Source of the DNA: an uncultured Lachnospiraceae bacterium
GTDB lineage: Bacteria > Bacillota > Clostridia > Lachnospirales > Lachnospiraceae
Length of the DNA: 64,000 nt
Direction of reading: 5' to 3'
Assembly: GCA_947625205.1 (NCBI GenBank)
Contig: CANQNN010000002.1
Coordinates: 124,001-188,000, forward strand
Shown here: positions 35,531 through 43,847 of the stretch, in pieces
How positions within the stretch are numbered: position 1 is the first letter of the stretch
Layout of the letters: each line of letters begins with the position of its first letter
Notes under the pieces: generated by a model
What the model saw: the letters and a program-made list of their open reading frames with translations, nothing else
What the model was told of the DNA's origin: nothing
The model's database searches: none
Position numbers and translations under genes: made by a program

Positions 35531-36918
35531 TGCAGACGGATGTATTAAAGAAAGTGCCTGTCCGTGAACAGGATGCAAAGGTACGTGCGGCGAATTTTGA
35601 GGAAGTATGTCTGGGATATGATAAAGAAGAGGCAATGTGCGAGGCGTCACGCTGCATCAACTGTAAGAATGCCCAGTGTATCAAGGGCTGCCCGGTAGCC
35701 ATCAATATTCCGGGCTTTATTGAGAAAGTAAAAGACGGCGATATTGAGGCGGCATATCAGATCATCAGCGAGTCGTCTGCGCTCCCTGCTGTCTGCGGCC
35801 GTGTATGCCCGCAGGAGAGCCAGTGCGAGGGCAAATGTATCCGCGGTATCAAGGGCGAACCCATCTCCATCGGCAAGCTTGAGAGATTTGTGGCGGACTG
35901 GGCGAGAGAGAATGGCATCAAACCCGAAGGCGCGAAGGAGAAGAAGGATAAGAAGGTCGCCGTGATCGGCTCCGGTCCTTCCGGTCTGACCTGTGCGGGG
36001 GACCTGGCAAAGATGGGATATGACGTGACGATCTTTGAAGCGCTTCATGAGCCGGGCGGCGTGCTGGTATACGGTATTCCGGAATTCCGTCTTCCCAAGG
36101 AGGCTGTCGTTGCCAAGGAGATTGAAAATGTGCGTTCCCTTGGCGTTAAGATCGAGACAAATGTGGTGATCGGAAAATCTGTGACTATAGATGAGCTTCT
36201 GACAGAAGAAGGGTTCTCCGCCGTATATATCGGGTCGGGCGCAGGACTTCCAAAATTTATGGGAATTCCCGGCGAGCAGGCAAATGGTGTGTTCTCCGCC
36301 AACGAATATCTGACCAGGAGCAACCTGATGAAAGCCTTCGACGAAACGGCCAACACGCCGATCATGAGAGGAAAGAAAGTGGCTGTTGTGGGCGGCGGTA
36401 ACGTGGCGATGGATGCCGCGAGAACCGCGCTTCGTCTCGGCGCGGAGGTGCATATCATATACCGGAGAAGCGAGGAAGAGCTTCCGGCCCGTGTAGAAGA
36501 AGTGCACCACGCGAAGGAAGAGGGGATCATTTTTGATCTGCTGACCAATCCGGTGGAGATACTGGAGGATGAAAACGGCTGGGTATGCGGGATCAAATGT
36601 GTGAGAATGGAGCTGGGAGAACCGGATGCTTCCGGAAGAAGACGCCCCGTGGTGATAGAAGGCTCTGAGTTTACCGTGGAGGTGGATACCGTCATCATGG
36701 CGCTCGGCACATCGCCGAATCCGCTTATTTCTTCCACTACAAAGGGGCTGGAAGTCAATAAATATCAGTGTATCGTTGCCGATGAAACGTTTGGAAAAAC
36801 CACAAAAGACGGCGTTTATGCCGGCGGTGATGCGGTGACGGGTGCAGCTACCGTAATACTGGCGATGGGAGCCGGCAAAGCGGCGGCAAAGGGAATAGAC
36901 GAGTACCTTTCCAGATAG
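35530..36918 (+). CDS. NfnB-like / glutamate-synthase small-subunit-type flavoprotein
   Basis: This 462-residue protein has the GltD-type layout. An N-terminal iron-sulfur domain (CINCKNAQCIKGCPVAINIP, VCGRVCPQESQCEGKC) is followed by an FAD site (VAVIGSGPSGLTCAGDLAKMG) and an NADPH site (VAVVGGGNVAMDAARTALRLG). A C-terminal FAD contact is in GVYAGGDAVTGAATVILAMG. It is usually annotated gltA or NADPH-dependent glutamate synthase. The partner gene and the absence of a glutamate-synthase large subunit favour NfnB, which balances NADH, NADPH and ferredoxin. The start overlaps the previous stop by one base. A terminator follows. Confidence 0.88.
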   Translation: MQTDVLKKVPVREQDAKVRAANFEEVCLGYDKEEAMCEASRCINCKNAQCIKGCPVAINIPGFIEKVKDGDIEAAYQIISESSALPAVCGRVCPQESQCEGKCIRGIKGEPISIGKLERFVADWARENGIKPEGAKEKKDKKVAVIGSGPSGLTCAGDLAKMGYDVTIFEALHEPGGVLVYGIPEFRLPKEAVVAKEIENVRSLGVKIETNVVIGKSVTIDELLTEEGFSAVYIGSGAGLPKFMGIPGEQANGVFSANEYLTRSNLMKAFDETANTPIMRGKKVAVVGGGNVAMDAARTALRLGAEVHIIYRRSEEELPARVEEVHHAKEEGIIFDLLTNPVEILEDENGWVCGIKCVRMELGEPDASGRRRPVVIEGSEFTVEVDTVIMALGTSPNPLISSTTKGLEVNKYQCIVADETFGKTTKDGVYAGGDAVTGAATVILAMGAGKAAAKGIDEYLSR

Positions 36919-36957
36919 AGGTTACAGACCGGCATTGGGTCCGGTATGAGCATACGA

Positions 36958-36990
36958 TAAGAAAGTCTGTCTAAACGACGGACTTTTCTT
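36958..36990 (+). terminator. Terminator after the nfnAB-like operon
   Basis: AAGAAAGTCTGTC (from 36958) pairs with GACGGACTTTTCTT across a TAAAC loop, with the T-rich right arm followed by ATATAAAT. It closes the two-gene operon. Confidence 0.65.
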
Positions 36991-37072
36991 ATATAAATCT
37001 TAATAATTTGCACAACTGTTTGTTAAGGAATACCGGTTATGATCAAGATAGCGGAAGAAGGAGGATAAGCAT

Positions 37073-37372
37073 ATGGTAAATCACATTGTCTTGTGGAGTC
37101 TGAAAGAGGAATTGTCCGAACAGGAGAGAAAGGATGCGGCTGCGCGCATCAAGAGAGAACTGGAGGCCGTCAGGGACCAGGTATCCGGCGTGATATCGCT
37201 GGAGGTGGTGATATCACCGCTGTCTTCCAGTAACAGAGACATCGGATTGATCTCTGTGTTTGAGAGTGAAGAGGCGCTGCAGGCATATCAGATATCCCCG
37301 GCACACGTGGCAGCGGCGGGATATGTCGGAAGCGTAACGGAACAGAGGACATGTTTGGATTATAAAGCATAA
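37073..37372 (+). CDS. Dabb-family (stress-responsive alpha/beta barrel) small protein
   Basis: The 99-residue protein starts MVNHIVLWSLKEELSEQER and contains the ferredoxin-like dimeric barrel pattern of the Dabb family (His at residue 4, VVISPLSSSNRDIGLISVFESEEAL, the YQISPAHVAA end). Members occur in plants and bacteria and bind small hydrophobic molecules; the bacterial role is usually unknown. ATG 37073 follows GAAGGAGG. It stands between the nfnAB terminator and the MORN-protein gene and may be expressed with the latter. Confidence 0.85.
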   Translation: MVNHIVLWSLKEELSEQERKDAAARIKRELEAVRDQVSGVISLEVVISPLSSSNRDIGLISVFESEEALQAYQISPAHVAAAGYVGSVTEQRTCLDYKA

Positions 37373-37437
37373 CTGCCCGGAAGACGGGACGGATCGCGCA
37401 CCGTCCGGCATACGGACAGCGGCGGTGGGAAAGGTAA

Positions 37438-38598
37438 GTGGAGCGTATGAATCTGATGGAGAGGGATCCTCGCAAAGCCGGAGAGGATCAGCATAATTTG
37501 GAACGGGAAAACAATATAAATAAAGAGGAAAAAGAGAATTTGCAGGATCTGCTGCATAAACCGTATATGACGCCGGTCCTTCTGGGGATCATTGCCGTAC
37601 TTCTCATCTGTATTATCGTGCTCCTTCTACTTTTTTCCATGCGCAGCCATGAGACACAGACAGATGCCGGCGACCGTCTTCAGCAGAGTATTACCGATTA
37701 TGCGAAAGAACAGAAACAGAACGATTACGTGCCGGGACTGTCGGGAGAGGCGGTTTTGACAGGATCCGGAAATGAGGAGATGACAGAAAGCGTCAGCGGA
37801 CAGAGCGTTCCGGAGTCTGGGGCGGAGGACGGAACCGTAAGCGGCGATCCTGTGGCAAATGACAGCGGTAAGGAACCGATCGTGGTTGAGGAGGAAGACG
37901 AGAACGATGTCTCCTACAGCAAGGAGTTTATTCTGAACGAGGCGCTGCCCTATTTTGTCAACAATAACCATCCCGCGATCAGTGATCTAGCACATTTGAA
38001 ACGGTATGTTAAGTTGTCAGCGGAACTAAAGGGCACCAATCAGTATTATTACATAGGCGATGTGAACGGTGCCGGCAGACCGGACGGTAAGGGGCTGGCG
38101 ATCTATGAGGACAACAGCTACTATTACGGTGACTGGTCAGATGGCACAAGAGAAGGGACAGGCAGATGGTTCCGGTTCTATATCAATGAAAAGAGCAGGC
38201 GCAATGCCGAAGGCGCATACACTTCGCACAGCTATGCCGGAGAGTGGGCAAACGATCTCCCGAACGGGGAAGGGGCGGAGCATTACGATGTGGATACAAC
38301 CAGGCTTGCTTCGGGGAAAAGGATCATACAGAATGTGGTCGGCGGTTTCAGCGACGGTCTGTACGATGGCGACATGTTTGCAAATACCGTTAATTCATAC
38401 GGAAACGTGGAGGAATGGGACGGGTCCGCAGTGAAGGGAACATTTGAGCTGTGGACAGACATGAGCGCGATCGGGGAATGCTCCGTATGGCGCAACAAGC
38501 CGGACGAAACACTGTACATGGATATTGATAAATCGGAAAATAAGAGTCAGGGGATCAGAGAACTTCTGAAAACAGATAAAAGTAAGGACGCTGAATAG
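37438..38598 (+). CDS. Membrane-anchored MORN-repeat protein
   Basis: The 386-residue protein has a charged cytoplasmic N-terminus and one strong membrane helix (about 44-66: TPVLLGIIAVLLICIIVLLL). A disordered acidic/Ser region (about 70-165) follows, then MORN-type repeats from about 200 (YYYGDWSDGTREGTGRWF, YAGEWANDLPNGEGAEHYD, FSDGLYDGDMF). MORN repeats usually bind lipids or act as scaffolds; here they would sit outside the membrane. The GTG at 37438 has AAAGG nearby; ATG 37447 is an alternative start. No enzymatic domain is seen. Confidence 0.78.
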   Translation: MERMNLMERDPRKAGEDQHNLERENNINKEEKENLQDLLHKPYMTPVLLGIIAVLLICIIVLLLLFSMRSHETQTDAGDRLQQSITDYAKEQKQNDYVPGLSGEAVLTGSGNEEMTESVSGQSVPESGAEDGTVSGDPVANDSGKEPIVVEEEDENDVSYSKEFILNEALPYFVNNNHPAISDLAHLKRYVKLSAELKGTNQYYYIGDVNGAGRPDGKGLAIYEDNSYYYGDWSDGTREGTGRWFRFYINEKSRRNAEGAYTSHSYAGEWANDLPNGEGAEHYDVDTTRLASGKRIIQNVVGGFSDGLYDGDMFANTVNSYGNVEEWDGSAVKGTFELWTDMSAIGECSVWRNKPDETLYMDIDKSENKSQGIRELLKTDKSKDAE

Positions 38599-38604
38599 AA
38601 AGTG

Positions 38605-38633
38605 TTGCAATTTGTGCAGGATGATTATAAAAT
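38605..38633 (+). promoter_or_regulatory. Candidate promoter of the zinc-ribbon membrane protein gene
   Basis: TTGCAA (38605-38610), 17 bp and TAAAAT (38628-38633) form a probable promoter 64 bp before the ATG at 38697. Confidence 0.55.
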
Positions 38634-38696
38634 ATAGCTAAGAATTGGTTTTTTCTGGCAATTTTTATACTTTTTGCGATAAGGAGTGTGACATAT

Positions 38697-39329
38697 ATGC
38701 CTTGGTGTCCGGTGTGCAGAAACGAGTACAGAGAGGGAATTAAGGTCTGTGCGGATTGTCATGTCGAGCTGGTAGATCATCTGGAGGATGAAGATAAACA
38801 GTCTGCCGAGTTGGATGAGATGCAGGAAACGGTCGGAGAAGAACCTGCGATCTATCATGCGTACCAGAACAGCGCCGTCAGGGCGGAGGACAACCGTGTG
38901 TCGGCTTACACGCTTTTCTTTGTGGGAATCCTCGGATTTGCCCTTGATCTTCTTGTGTTTACCGATGTGATCACGCTGTTTCACAATAACGGAACGACCA
39001 AGTATCTGGTGTGCGGCGTCATGGGTGCGCTATTCATTCTCTTTATTGTATTCGGCGTCGTGTCCATGCGGGCGTCCCGGGTTCTGCTCATTCAGGCGCA
39101 GTCGGAGGATTCCCTGATGTCCGAGTTGACTAAATGGTGTGGGGATAATCTGAGCGCGGAGCAGATCGACGAGGGGCTTTTTGATGAAGATATGCCGGAG
39201 GAACAGAAATACTTCAAACGCACCGACAGGATGAAGGAGCTCATCAATGACAAATTTATGAATCTGGACCAGGGGTTTTTGGAGCATTTCGTGGACGAAT
39301 ATTATCAGGGGATGTTTGAACAGGAATGA
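38697..39329 (+). CDS. Small zinc-ribbon membrane protein of unknown function
   Basis: This 210-residue protein begins MPWCPVCRNEYREGIKVCADC, a four-Cys zinc ribbon, followed by an acidic segment. Two membrane helices lie at about 72-92 and 103-123 (YTLFFVGILGFALDLLVF, YLVCGVMGALFILFIVFGVV), then a soluble helical C-terminus. I start at ATG 38697, 9 nt after AAGGAG; a GTG at 38688 abuts that site. The stop overlaps rlmH (ATGA). The ribbon-plus-two-helices layout recurs in Clostridia, but I know no function. Confidence 0.78.
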   Translation: MPWCPVCRNEYREGIKVCADCHVELVDHLEDEDKQSAELDEMQETVGEEPAIYHAYQNSAVRAEDNRVSAYTLFFVGILGFALDLLVFTDVITLFHNNGTTKYLVCGVMGALFILFIVFGVVSMRASRVLLIQAQSEDSLMSELTKWCGDNLSAEQIDEGLFDEDMPEEQKYFKRTDRMKELINDKFMNLDQGFLEHFVDEYYQGMFEQE

Positions 39330-39805
39330 AGATCACGATCATTGCAGTCGGTAAGATCAGGGAGAAATTTTATGCAGATGCCGTTGCAGAGTATGTAAAG
39401 AGACTGAGCCGGTATTGCAGGCTTGAAATCATACAGACAGAAGACGAGAAGACGCCTGACAAGGCGGGCCTGTCTGCGGACGAGGCGGTCAGACGCAAGG
39501 AAGCCGAACGTATTTTAAAGCATATCAAAGAGGACGCATATACGGTTGTGCTGGATATTCGCGGCAAAATGTACGATTCCGTTGAGTTTGCCGAATGCAT
39601 CGACCGCCTTGCGACGGCGGGGAACAGTCATATCCAGTTTATCATAGGCGGTTCCCTCGGACTTCATGAAGAAATAAGTAAGAAAGCTGACCTTCAGGTC
39701 AGCTTTTCTAAAATGACTTTTCCCCATCAGCTCATGCGGGTGATCCTGTTGGAGCAGATCTACCGGGCGTACCGTATTATAAACGGTGAACCGTATCATA
39801 AGTGA
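39326..39805 (+). CDS. rlmH: 23S rRNA (pseudouridine-1915-N3) methyltransferase
   Basis: The 159-residue SPOUT enzyme starts MKITIIAVGKIREKFY and shows the knot motifs HIQFIIGGSLGLHEE and the C-terminal MTFPHQLMRVILLEQIYRAYRIINGEPYHK-type ending that binds SAM. It methylates helix 69 of 23S rRNA. It overlaps the preceding membrane-protein gene by four bases and is followed at 16 bp by the phosphorylase gene. Confidence 0.96.
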   Translation: MKITIIAVGKIREKFYADAVAEYVKRLSRYCRLEIIQTEDEKTPDKAGLSADEAVRRKEAERILKHIKEDAYTVVLDIRGKMYDSVEFAECIDRLATAGNSHIQFIIGGSLGLHEEISKKADLQVSFSKMTFPHQLMRVILLEQIYRAYRIINGEPYHK

Positions 39806-39821
39806 TAAGGAGGACGGACCC

Positions 39822-41129
39822 ATGCGCATGTATGATCTTATCATGAAAAAAAGAAACGGAGGCGCTTTGGACCGTGAGGAAATAGAATACATGGTCACGG
39901 AATATACGGCGGGAAACATTCCGGATTATCAGATGTCAGCCATGATGATGGCGGTTTATTTTACCGGTATGAACGAGGAGGAGACGGCCGCTCTCACTAT
40001 GGCGATGGCTCACAGCGGCGATATGATCGATCTGAGCGCGATTCCGGGCGTCAAGGTTGACAAACATTCCACCGGCGGTGTAGGCGACAAAACCTCGATC
40101 GCGCTTGTCCCGATGGTGGCGGCATGCGGCGTTAAGATCGCTAAAATGAGCGGAAGGGGACTGGGACACACAGGCGGTACGATCGATAAACTTGAGAGCT
40201 TTCCCGGATTTACAACGGAGATAAGCTCCGGACATTTCATCAGACAGGTGAAGGATATCGGGGCGGCGATCATGGGACAGACTGCGGATATTGCGCCTGC
40301 GGACAAGAAGCTGTATGCGTTGCGCGACGTGACGGCTACGGTCGATAATATGTCGCTGATCGCCAGTTCCATTATGAGTAAGAAACTGGCTTCCGGCGCG
40401 GATGCGATCGTACTGGACGTTAAGACGGGAAGCGGCGCGTTCATGAAAAAGGAACAGGACGCCTATGCGCTTGCGCAGGAGATGGTCACATTAGGCACTG
40501 TGGCAGGCAAACAAACGATCGCTATAGTGTCCAATATGGACCAGCCGCTCGGCAACGCGGTGGGAAATGCGCTGGAGGTGGAGGAAGCCATAGAGACGCT
40601 GCGCGGTAAAGGGCCGGATGACTTTACAAAGCTCTGTCTCACACTTGGCACCTATATGCTCATAGCCGGTAAAATGGCGGCCGATGAAAAAGAAGCCGGT
40701 CAGAAGCTTAAGCAGGTCATTGAGAGCGGAAGCGCATTAAATAAACTGGCTGAGTTTGTACGTGCACAGGGCGGAAATCCGCAGGCCGTATATGATACCT
40801 CTCTGCTTCCCAAAGCATCCATTGTCGAAGAGGTCGTCTCCGGACAGAGCGGATATATCGGCAGAATAGACTGCGATGAGATCGGCGTATGTTCCCTGCT
40901 CCTTGGCGGCGGACGCGAGACAAAGGAGAGCAGCATTGACCTTTCGGTAGGGCTTGTCCTTCGTAAAAAAGTGGGGGACCCTGTATCGGAGGGCGACACG
41001 CTTGCGGTGCTGTATGCAAATGACAGGGACAGACTGCGTGCGGCGAAAGAAAGATTTATAAAGGCATATCATTTTTCTGACACGGCGCCCGCGGATGTGC
41101 CTCTGATACGGCGTGTCGTGCGAAAATGA
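39822..41129 (+). CDS. pdp: Pyrimidine-nucleoside phosphorylase
   Basis: This 435-residue enzyme splits uridine or thymidine with phosphate. It begins MRMYDLIMKKRNGGAL, with the phosphate site KHSTGGVGDKTS and the family signature SGRGLGHTGGTIDKLES (about 109-125), and ends with the alpha/beta domain (GLVLRKKVGDPVSEGD). ATG 39822 is used because AAGGAGG lies 8 nt upstream; the longer frame from 39786 overlaps rlmH. Thymidine phosphorylase activity alone cannot be separated from the broad type by eye. Confidence 0.93.
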   Translation: MRMYDLIMKKRNGGALDREEIEYMVTEYTAGNIPDYQMSAMMMAVYFTGMNEEETAALTMAMAHSGDMIDLSAIPGVKVDKHSTGGVGDKTSIALVPMVAACGVKIAKMSGRGLGHTGGTIDKLESFPGFTTEISSGHFIRQVKDIGAAIMGQTADIAPADKKLYALRDVTATVDNMSLIASSIMSKKLASGADAIVLDVKTGSGAFMKKEQDAYALAQEMVTLGTVAGKQTIAIVSNMDQPLGNAVGNALEVEEAIETLRGKGPDDFTKLCLTLGTYMLIAGKMAADEKEAGQKLKQVIESGSALNKLAEFVRAQGGNPQAVYDTSLLPKASIVEEVVSGQSGYIGRIDCDEIGVCSLLLGGGRETKESSIDLSVGLVLRKKVGDPVSEGDTLAVLYANDRDRLRAAKERFIKAYHFSDTAPADVPLIRRVVRK

Positions 41130-41235
41130 CACAATGACATTATGTTATTATGATATCCGGCGCGGCGACCGCGCTGTTGATCGGACCGGGTGAATAATAT
41201 GGCATGAAATGCCGGCGCGCAACATATAGTTTACT

Positions 41236-41535
41236 ATGAAAAGAAATAGTAAGAAGTTACCGCTTTCGGCTTTATCGGGTTCTAGAGAACTGATCGTGGA
41301 GACCCTCAGGCTTCCCAAGGACACCATGCTTGGCGCGGCTATTGTCACGGTCACAGGCAACCGGGAGGCATTTATAGAAAACTATAAAGGAATCATAGAG
41401 TATACGACAGAGTCCATTGTCCTTCAGGGTAAAAACTGCAAGATCTGTTTTGAGGGGAAAAATCTTTCGATCGATTATTATACCAATGAAGACATGAAAA
41501 TAAGCGGCAGCATTGATGCTGTCAGGTATATATAA
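41236..41535 (+). CDS. yqfC: Sporulation protein YqfC
   Basis: The 99-residue protein matches the YabP/YqfC family (LRLPKDTMLGAAIVTVTGN, EAFIENYKGIIEYTTESIVLQ, the closing MKISGSIDAVRYI). In Bacillus it is a mother-cell sporulation gene under sigma-E. No proper Shine-Dalgarno sequence is visible before ATG 41236, although the protein N-terminus fits. It heads the conserved yqfC-yqfD-phoH-ybeY order. A sigma-E promoter could not be defined with confidence. Confidence 0.88.
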   Translation: MKRNSKKLPLSALSGSRELIVETLRLPKDTMLGAAIVTVTGNREAFIENYKGIIEYTTESIVLQGKNCKICFEGKNLSIDYYTNEDMKISGSIDAVRYI

Positions 41536-41547
41536 TGGGGATTTTGG

Positions 41548-42819
41548 ATGCTTCACTGGGTACAGTATATCAGAGGGTATGTGACGATCAGAGTGTGGGG
41601 ATATTCTACAGAGAGGTTCCTTAATCTCTGCGGGAATCATAACATCCTCGTATGGAATATCGTCAATCACGGCGAATACAACACAATGAATATCAGCGTG
41701 AAGGGATTTTTTGCATTGAAGCCCCTTCTAAAGAAGACCGGAACAAAGGCATCCGTTCTGAAAAGATATGGACTGCCTTTTTTTATGTCCAAACTGTCAA
41801 GACGCAAGATTTTTGTGGCGGGCTTCCTCTGCTGCATGGTCTTCTGGATACTGATGTCGCAGTTTATATGGAATATCAGGATAGAGGGCAACTATACCAT
41901 TACAGAGGACGTTCTGCTTGATTATCTGGAAGATAAAGATATCCGGGTATCCATGAAGAAGGACAGACTCGACATAGCGGGTCTGGAGAGAGCGCTGCGG
42001 GAAGATTACGACGTGATCACATGGACTTCGGTGCAGCTGAAAGGGACGACTCTCCTGATCTATATCAAGGAAAATGAGATGCCGGATTATGACCAGGACG
42101 GTCAATCTGCGCAGGCGCAGGAAGGCATGGATCTGGTCGCAACCAGGGACGGAACGGTTTCCTATATCATCACGCGGAGCGGTGTGCCGCAGACGGCGGC
42201 GGGTGACACGGTGGAGAAGGGCGCTGTGCTGGTCAGCGGAGCCGTACCGGTCTATAACGATGATACTACGGTCAGAAAGTATCAGTTTGTGCAGTCCGAT
42301 GCGGATATCAGGATCCGCTATGACGAACTGGTATCTGTCAGAAGAGACATCCTCTATGATGAGAAGCAGTATTCGGGCAGACAAAAGAAAATGCTTACGT
42401 TTGGGACGAAGAACAGGGAGTGGGATCTTAAATGGGGAGCCATAGATTATGACAGTTATGATATCAGCGGTGAGAAGAAGCAGGTAAAGCTGTTGGATAA
42501 TTTCTATCTTCCGCTATTTTACGGCGAAAAGACGGTCCACGAGTATGAAATGGTCCGCAGGGAGCATACTGAAGACGAGATGAATGAGATCATGCAGGAG
42601 GAATGGAACAAAATAATATCAACTTTAGAGGAAAAAGGGGTACAAATTATAGAAAAAAATGTTACAATAAAAAAGAATAAGACAAACTGGGTATTAAATG
42701 CCCGAATGCAGTTGGAGGAACCGGCTGTCCGGCTTGTACCGACCGTGACAAAACAGATCCCCGATGCGGACGGCAAAGACGAAACGGCGGCAGATACGGC
42801 AGGCAATACTGCAGAATAG
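41548..42819 (+). CDS. yqfD: Sporulation protein YqfD
   Basis: The 423-residue membrane protein has an N-terminal soluble domain (about 1-90, YIRGYVTIRVWG) and one membrane helix (about 91-110; VAGFLCCMVFWILMSQFIW). An extracytoplasmic FtsQ/POTRA-like region starts IRIEGNYTITEDVLLDYL. The remaining beta-rich region includes TRDGTVSYIITRSGVPQTAAG and GAVLVSGAVPVY. YqfD is sporulation-specific and belongs to the same operon as yqfC in Firmicutes. The C-terminus (KQIPDADGKDETAADTAG) is low in complexity. Confidence 0.9.
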   Translation: MLHWVQYIRGYVTIRVWGYSTERFLNLCGNHNILVWNIVNHGEYNTMNISVKGFFALKPLLKKTGTKASVLKRYGLPFFMSKLSRRKIFVAGFLCCMVFWILMSQFIWNIRIEGNYTITEDVLLDYLEDKDIRVSMKKDRLDIAGLERALREDYDVITWTSVQLKGTTLLIYIKENEMPDYDQDGQSAQAQEGMDLVATRDGTVSYIITRSGVPQTAAGDTVEKGAVLVSGAVPVYNDDTTVRKYQFVQSDADIRIRYDELVSVRRDILYDEKQYSGRQKKMLTFGTKNREWDLKWGAIDYDSYDISGEKKQVKLLDNFYLPLFYGEKTVHEYEMVRREHTEDEMNEIMQEEWNKIISTLEEKGVQIIEKNVTIKKNKTNWVLNARMQLEEPAVRLVPTVTKQIPDADGKDETAADTAGNTAE

Positions 42820-42833
42820 AAAGGCGCGGGTGC

Positions 42834-43847
42834 ATGGGAGAGTTGACGGTCAGCATAGATGTGCCGGCAGAGCATATGCAGAATCTGTTCGGCAGCCACG
42901 ATGCGCATATCAGGAAAATAGAAGATGATTTTCATGTGGTCATTGTGAATCGTGACGGCGTTGTAAAGGTCGGCGGGGAAAAGGAAGCAGTCATGAAGGC
43001 GTCCCGCGTGATACGCGAACTGCTTGCTTTGTCTGAAAGAGGAAATATGCTGGAAGAACAGAGTGTGAATTATGCTATAGAGATGGAAGACGAAAACAGT
43101 AAGGACGTTCTGTTAGAGATAGATGAGGATTGTATCTGCCATACGGTGAACGGCAAACCTGTCAAGCCCAAAACGCTTGGACAGAAGCAGTATGTGGACG
43201 CCATCAGGGACCATATGATCGTGTTTGGGACCGGCCCGGCGGGAACCGGTAAGACATATCTGGCGATGGCAATGGCAATCACGGCGTTTAAGAATAATGA
43301 GGTCAGCCGTATCATTCTGACGAGACCGGCCATAGAGGCGGGGGAGAAACTGGGATTTCTGCCCGGCGATCTTCAGAGCAAGGTGGATCCGTATTTAAGA
43401 CCGCTGTATGACGCGCTGTACCAGATCATGGGCGCCGAGAGCTTTATGAGGAACATGGAAAAAGGATTGATCGAGGTGGCGCCTCTTGCCTATATGAGAG
43501 GTCGCACGCTTGATAATGCATATATTATTCTGGATGAAGCGCAGAATACGACGCCGGCGCAGATGAAGATGTTTTTGACCCGTATCGGGTTCGGATCGAA
43601 GGTGATCGTCACAGGCGACGCATCTCAGAAGGATCTGAATCCGGGCGTTACGTCCGGGCTGGATATTGCCATCAAAGTACTGTCAGGGATCGATGACATA
43701 GCTTTCTGTGAGCTGAGCAGCAAAGATGTGGTGCGGCACCCGCTGGTACAGAAGATCGTCAGGGCATATGAGGCATATGAGGCCGGAGAGAAAAAACGCA
43801 GCGGATCAAAGTCAGGGAACAGGAACTACGGACGTGGGAAAAGATAA
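42834..43847 (+). CDS. PhoH-family ATPase (YbeZ-like)
   Basis: This 337-residue protein has an N-terminal KH-like domain (about 1-70), then the PhoH ATPase with FGTGPAGTGKTYLAMAMA (Walker A), ILTRPAIEAGEKLGFLPGDL, AYIILDEAQNTTPAQMKMFLTR (Walker B) and IVTGDASQKDL. YbeZ works with the endoribonuclease YbeY in rRNA maturation, and ybeY is two genes downstream. The basic tail KKRSGSKSGNRNYGRGKR could touch RNA. The C-terminus overlaps the next gene by 14 bp. Confidence 0.93.
   Translation: MGELTVSIDVPAEHMQNLFGSHDAHIRKIEDDFHVVIVNRDGVVKVGGEKEAVMKASRVIRELLALSERGNMLEEQSVNYAIEMEDENSKDVLLEIDEDCICHTVNGKPVKPKTLGQKQYVDAIRDHMIVFGTGPAGTGKTYLAMAMAITAFKNNEVSRIILTRPAIEAGEKLGFLPGDLQSKVDPYLRPLYDALYQIMGAESFMRNMEKGLIEVAPLAYMRGRTLDNAYIILDEAQNTTPAQMKMFLTRIGFGSKVIVTGDASQKDLNPGVTSGLDIAIKVLSGIDDIAFCELSSKDVVRHPLVQKIVRAYEAYEAGEKKRSGSKSGNRNYGRGKR

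Noticed and set aside
41160-41174. Terminator hairpin GCGCGG-CGA-CCGCGC after pdp
   Set aside because: The stem is perfect but no T-tract follows; it could be an RNA structure only.
41190-41235. Sigma-E promoter for yqfC
   Set aside because: CATATAGT (41223-41230) resembles a sigma-E -10, but no matching -35 lies at 14 bp, so it is not called.
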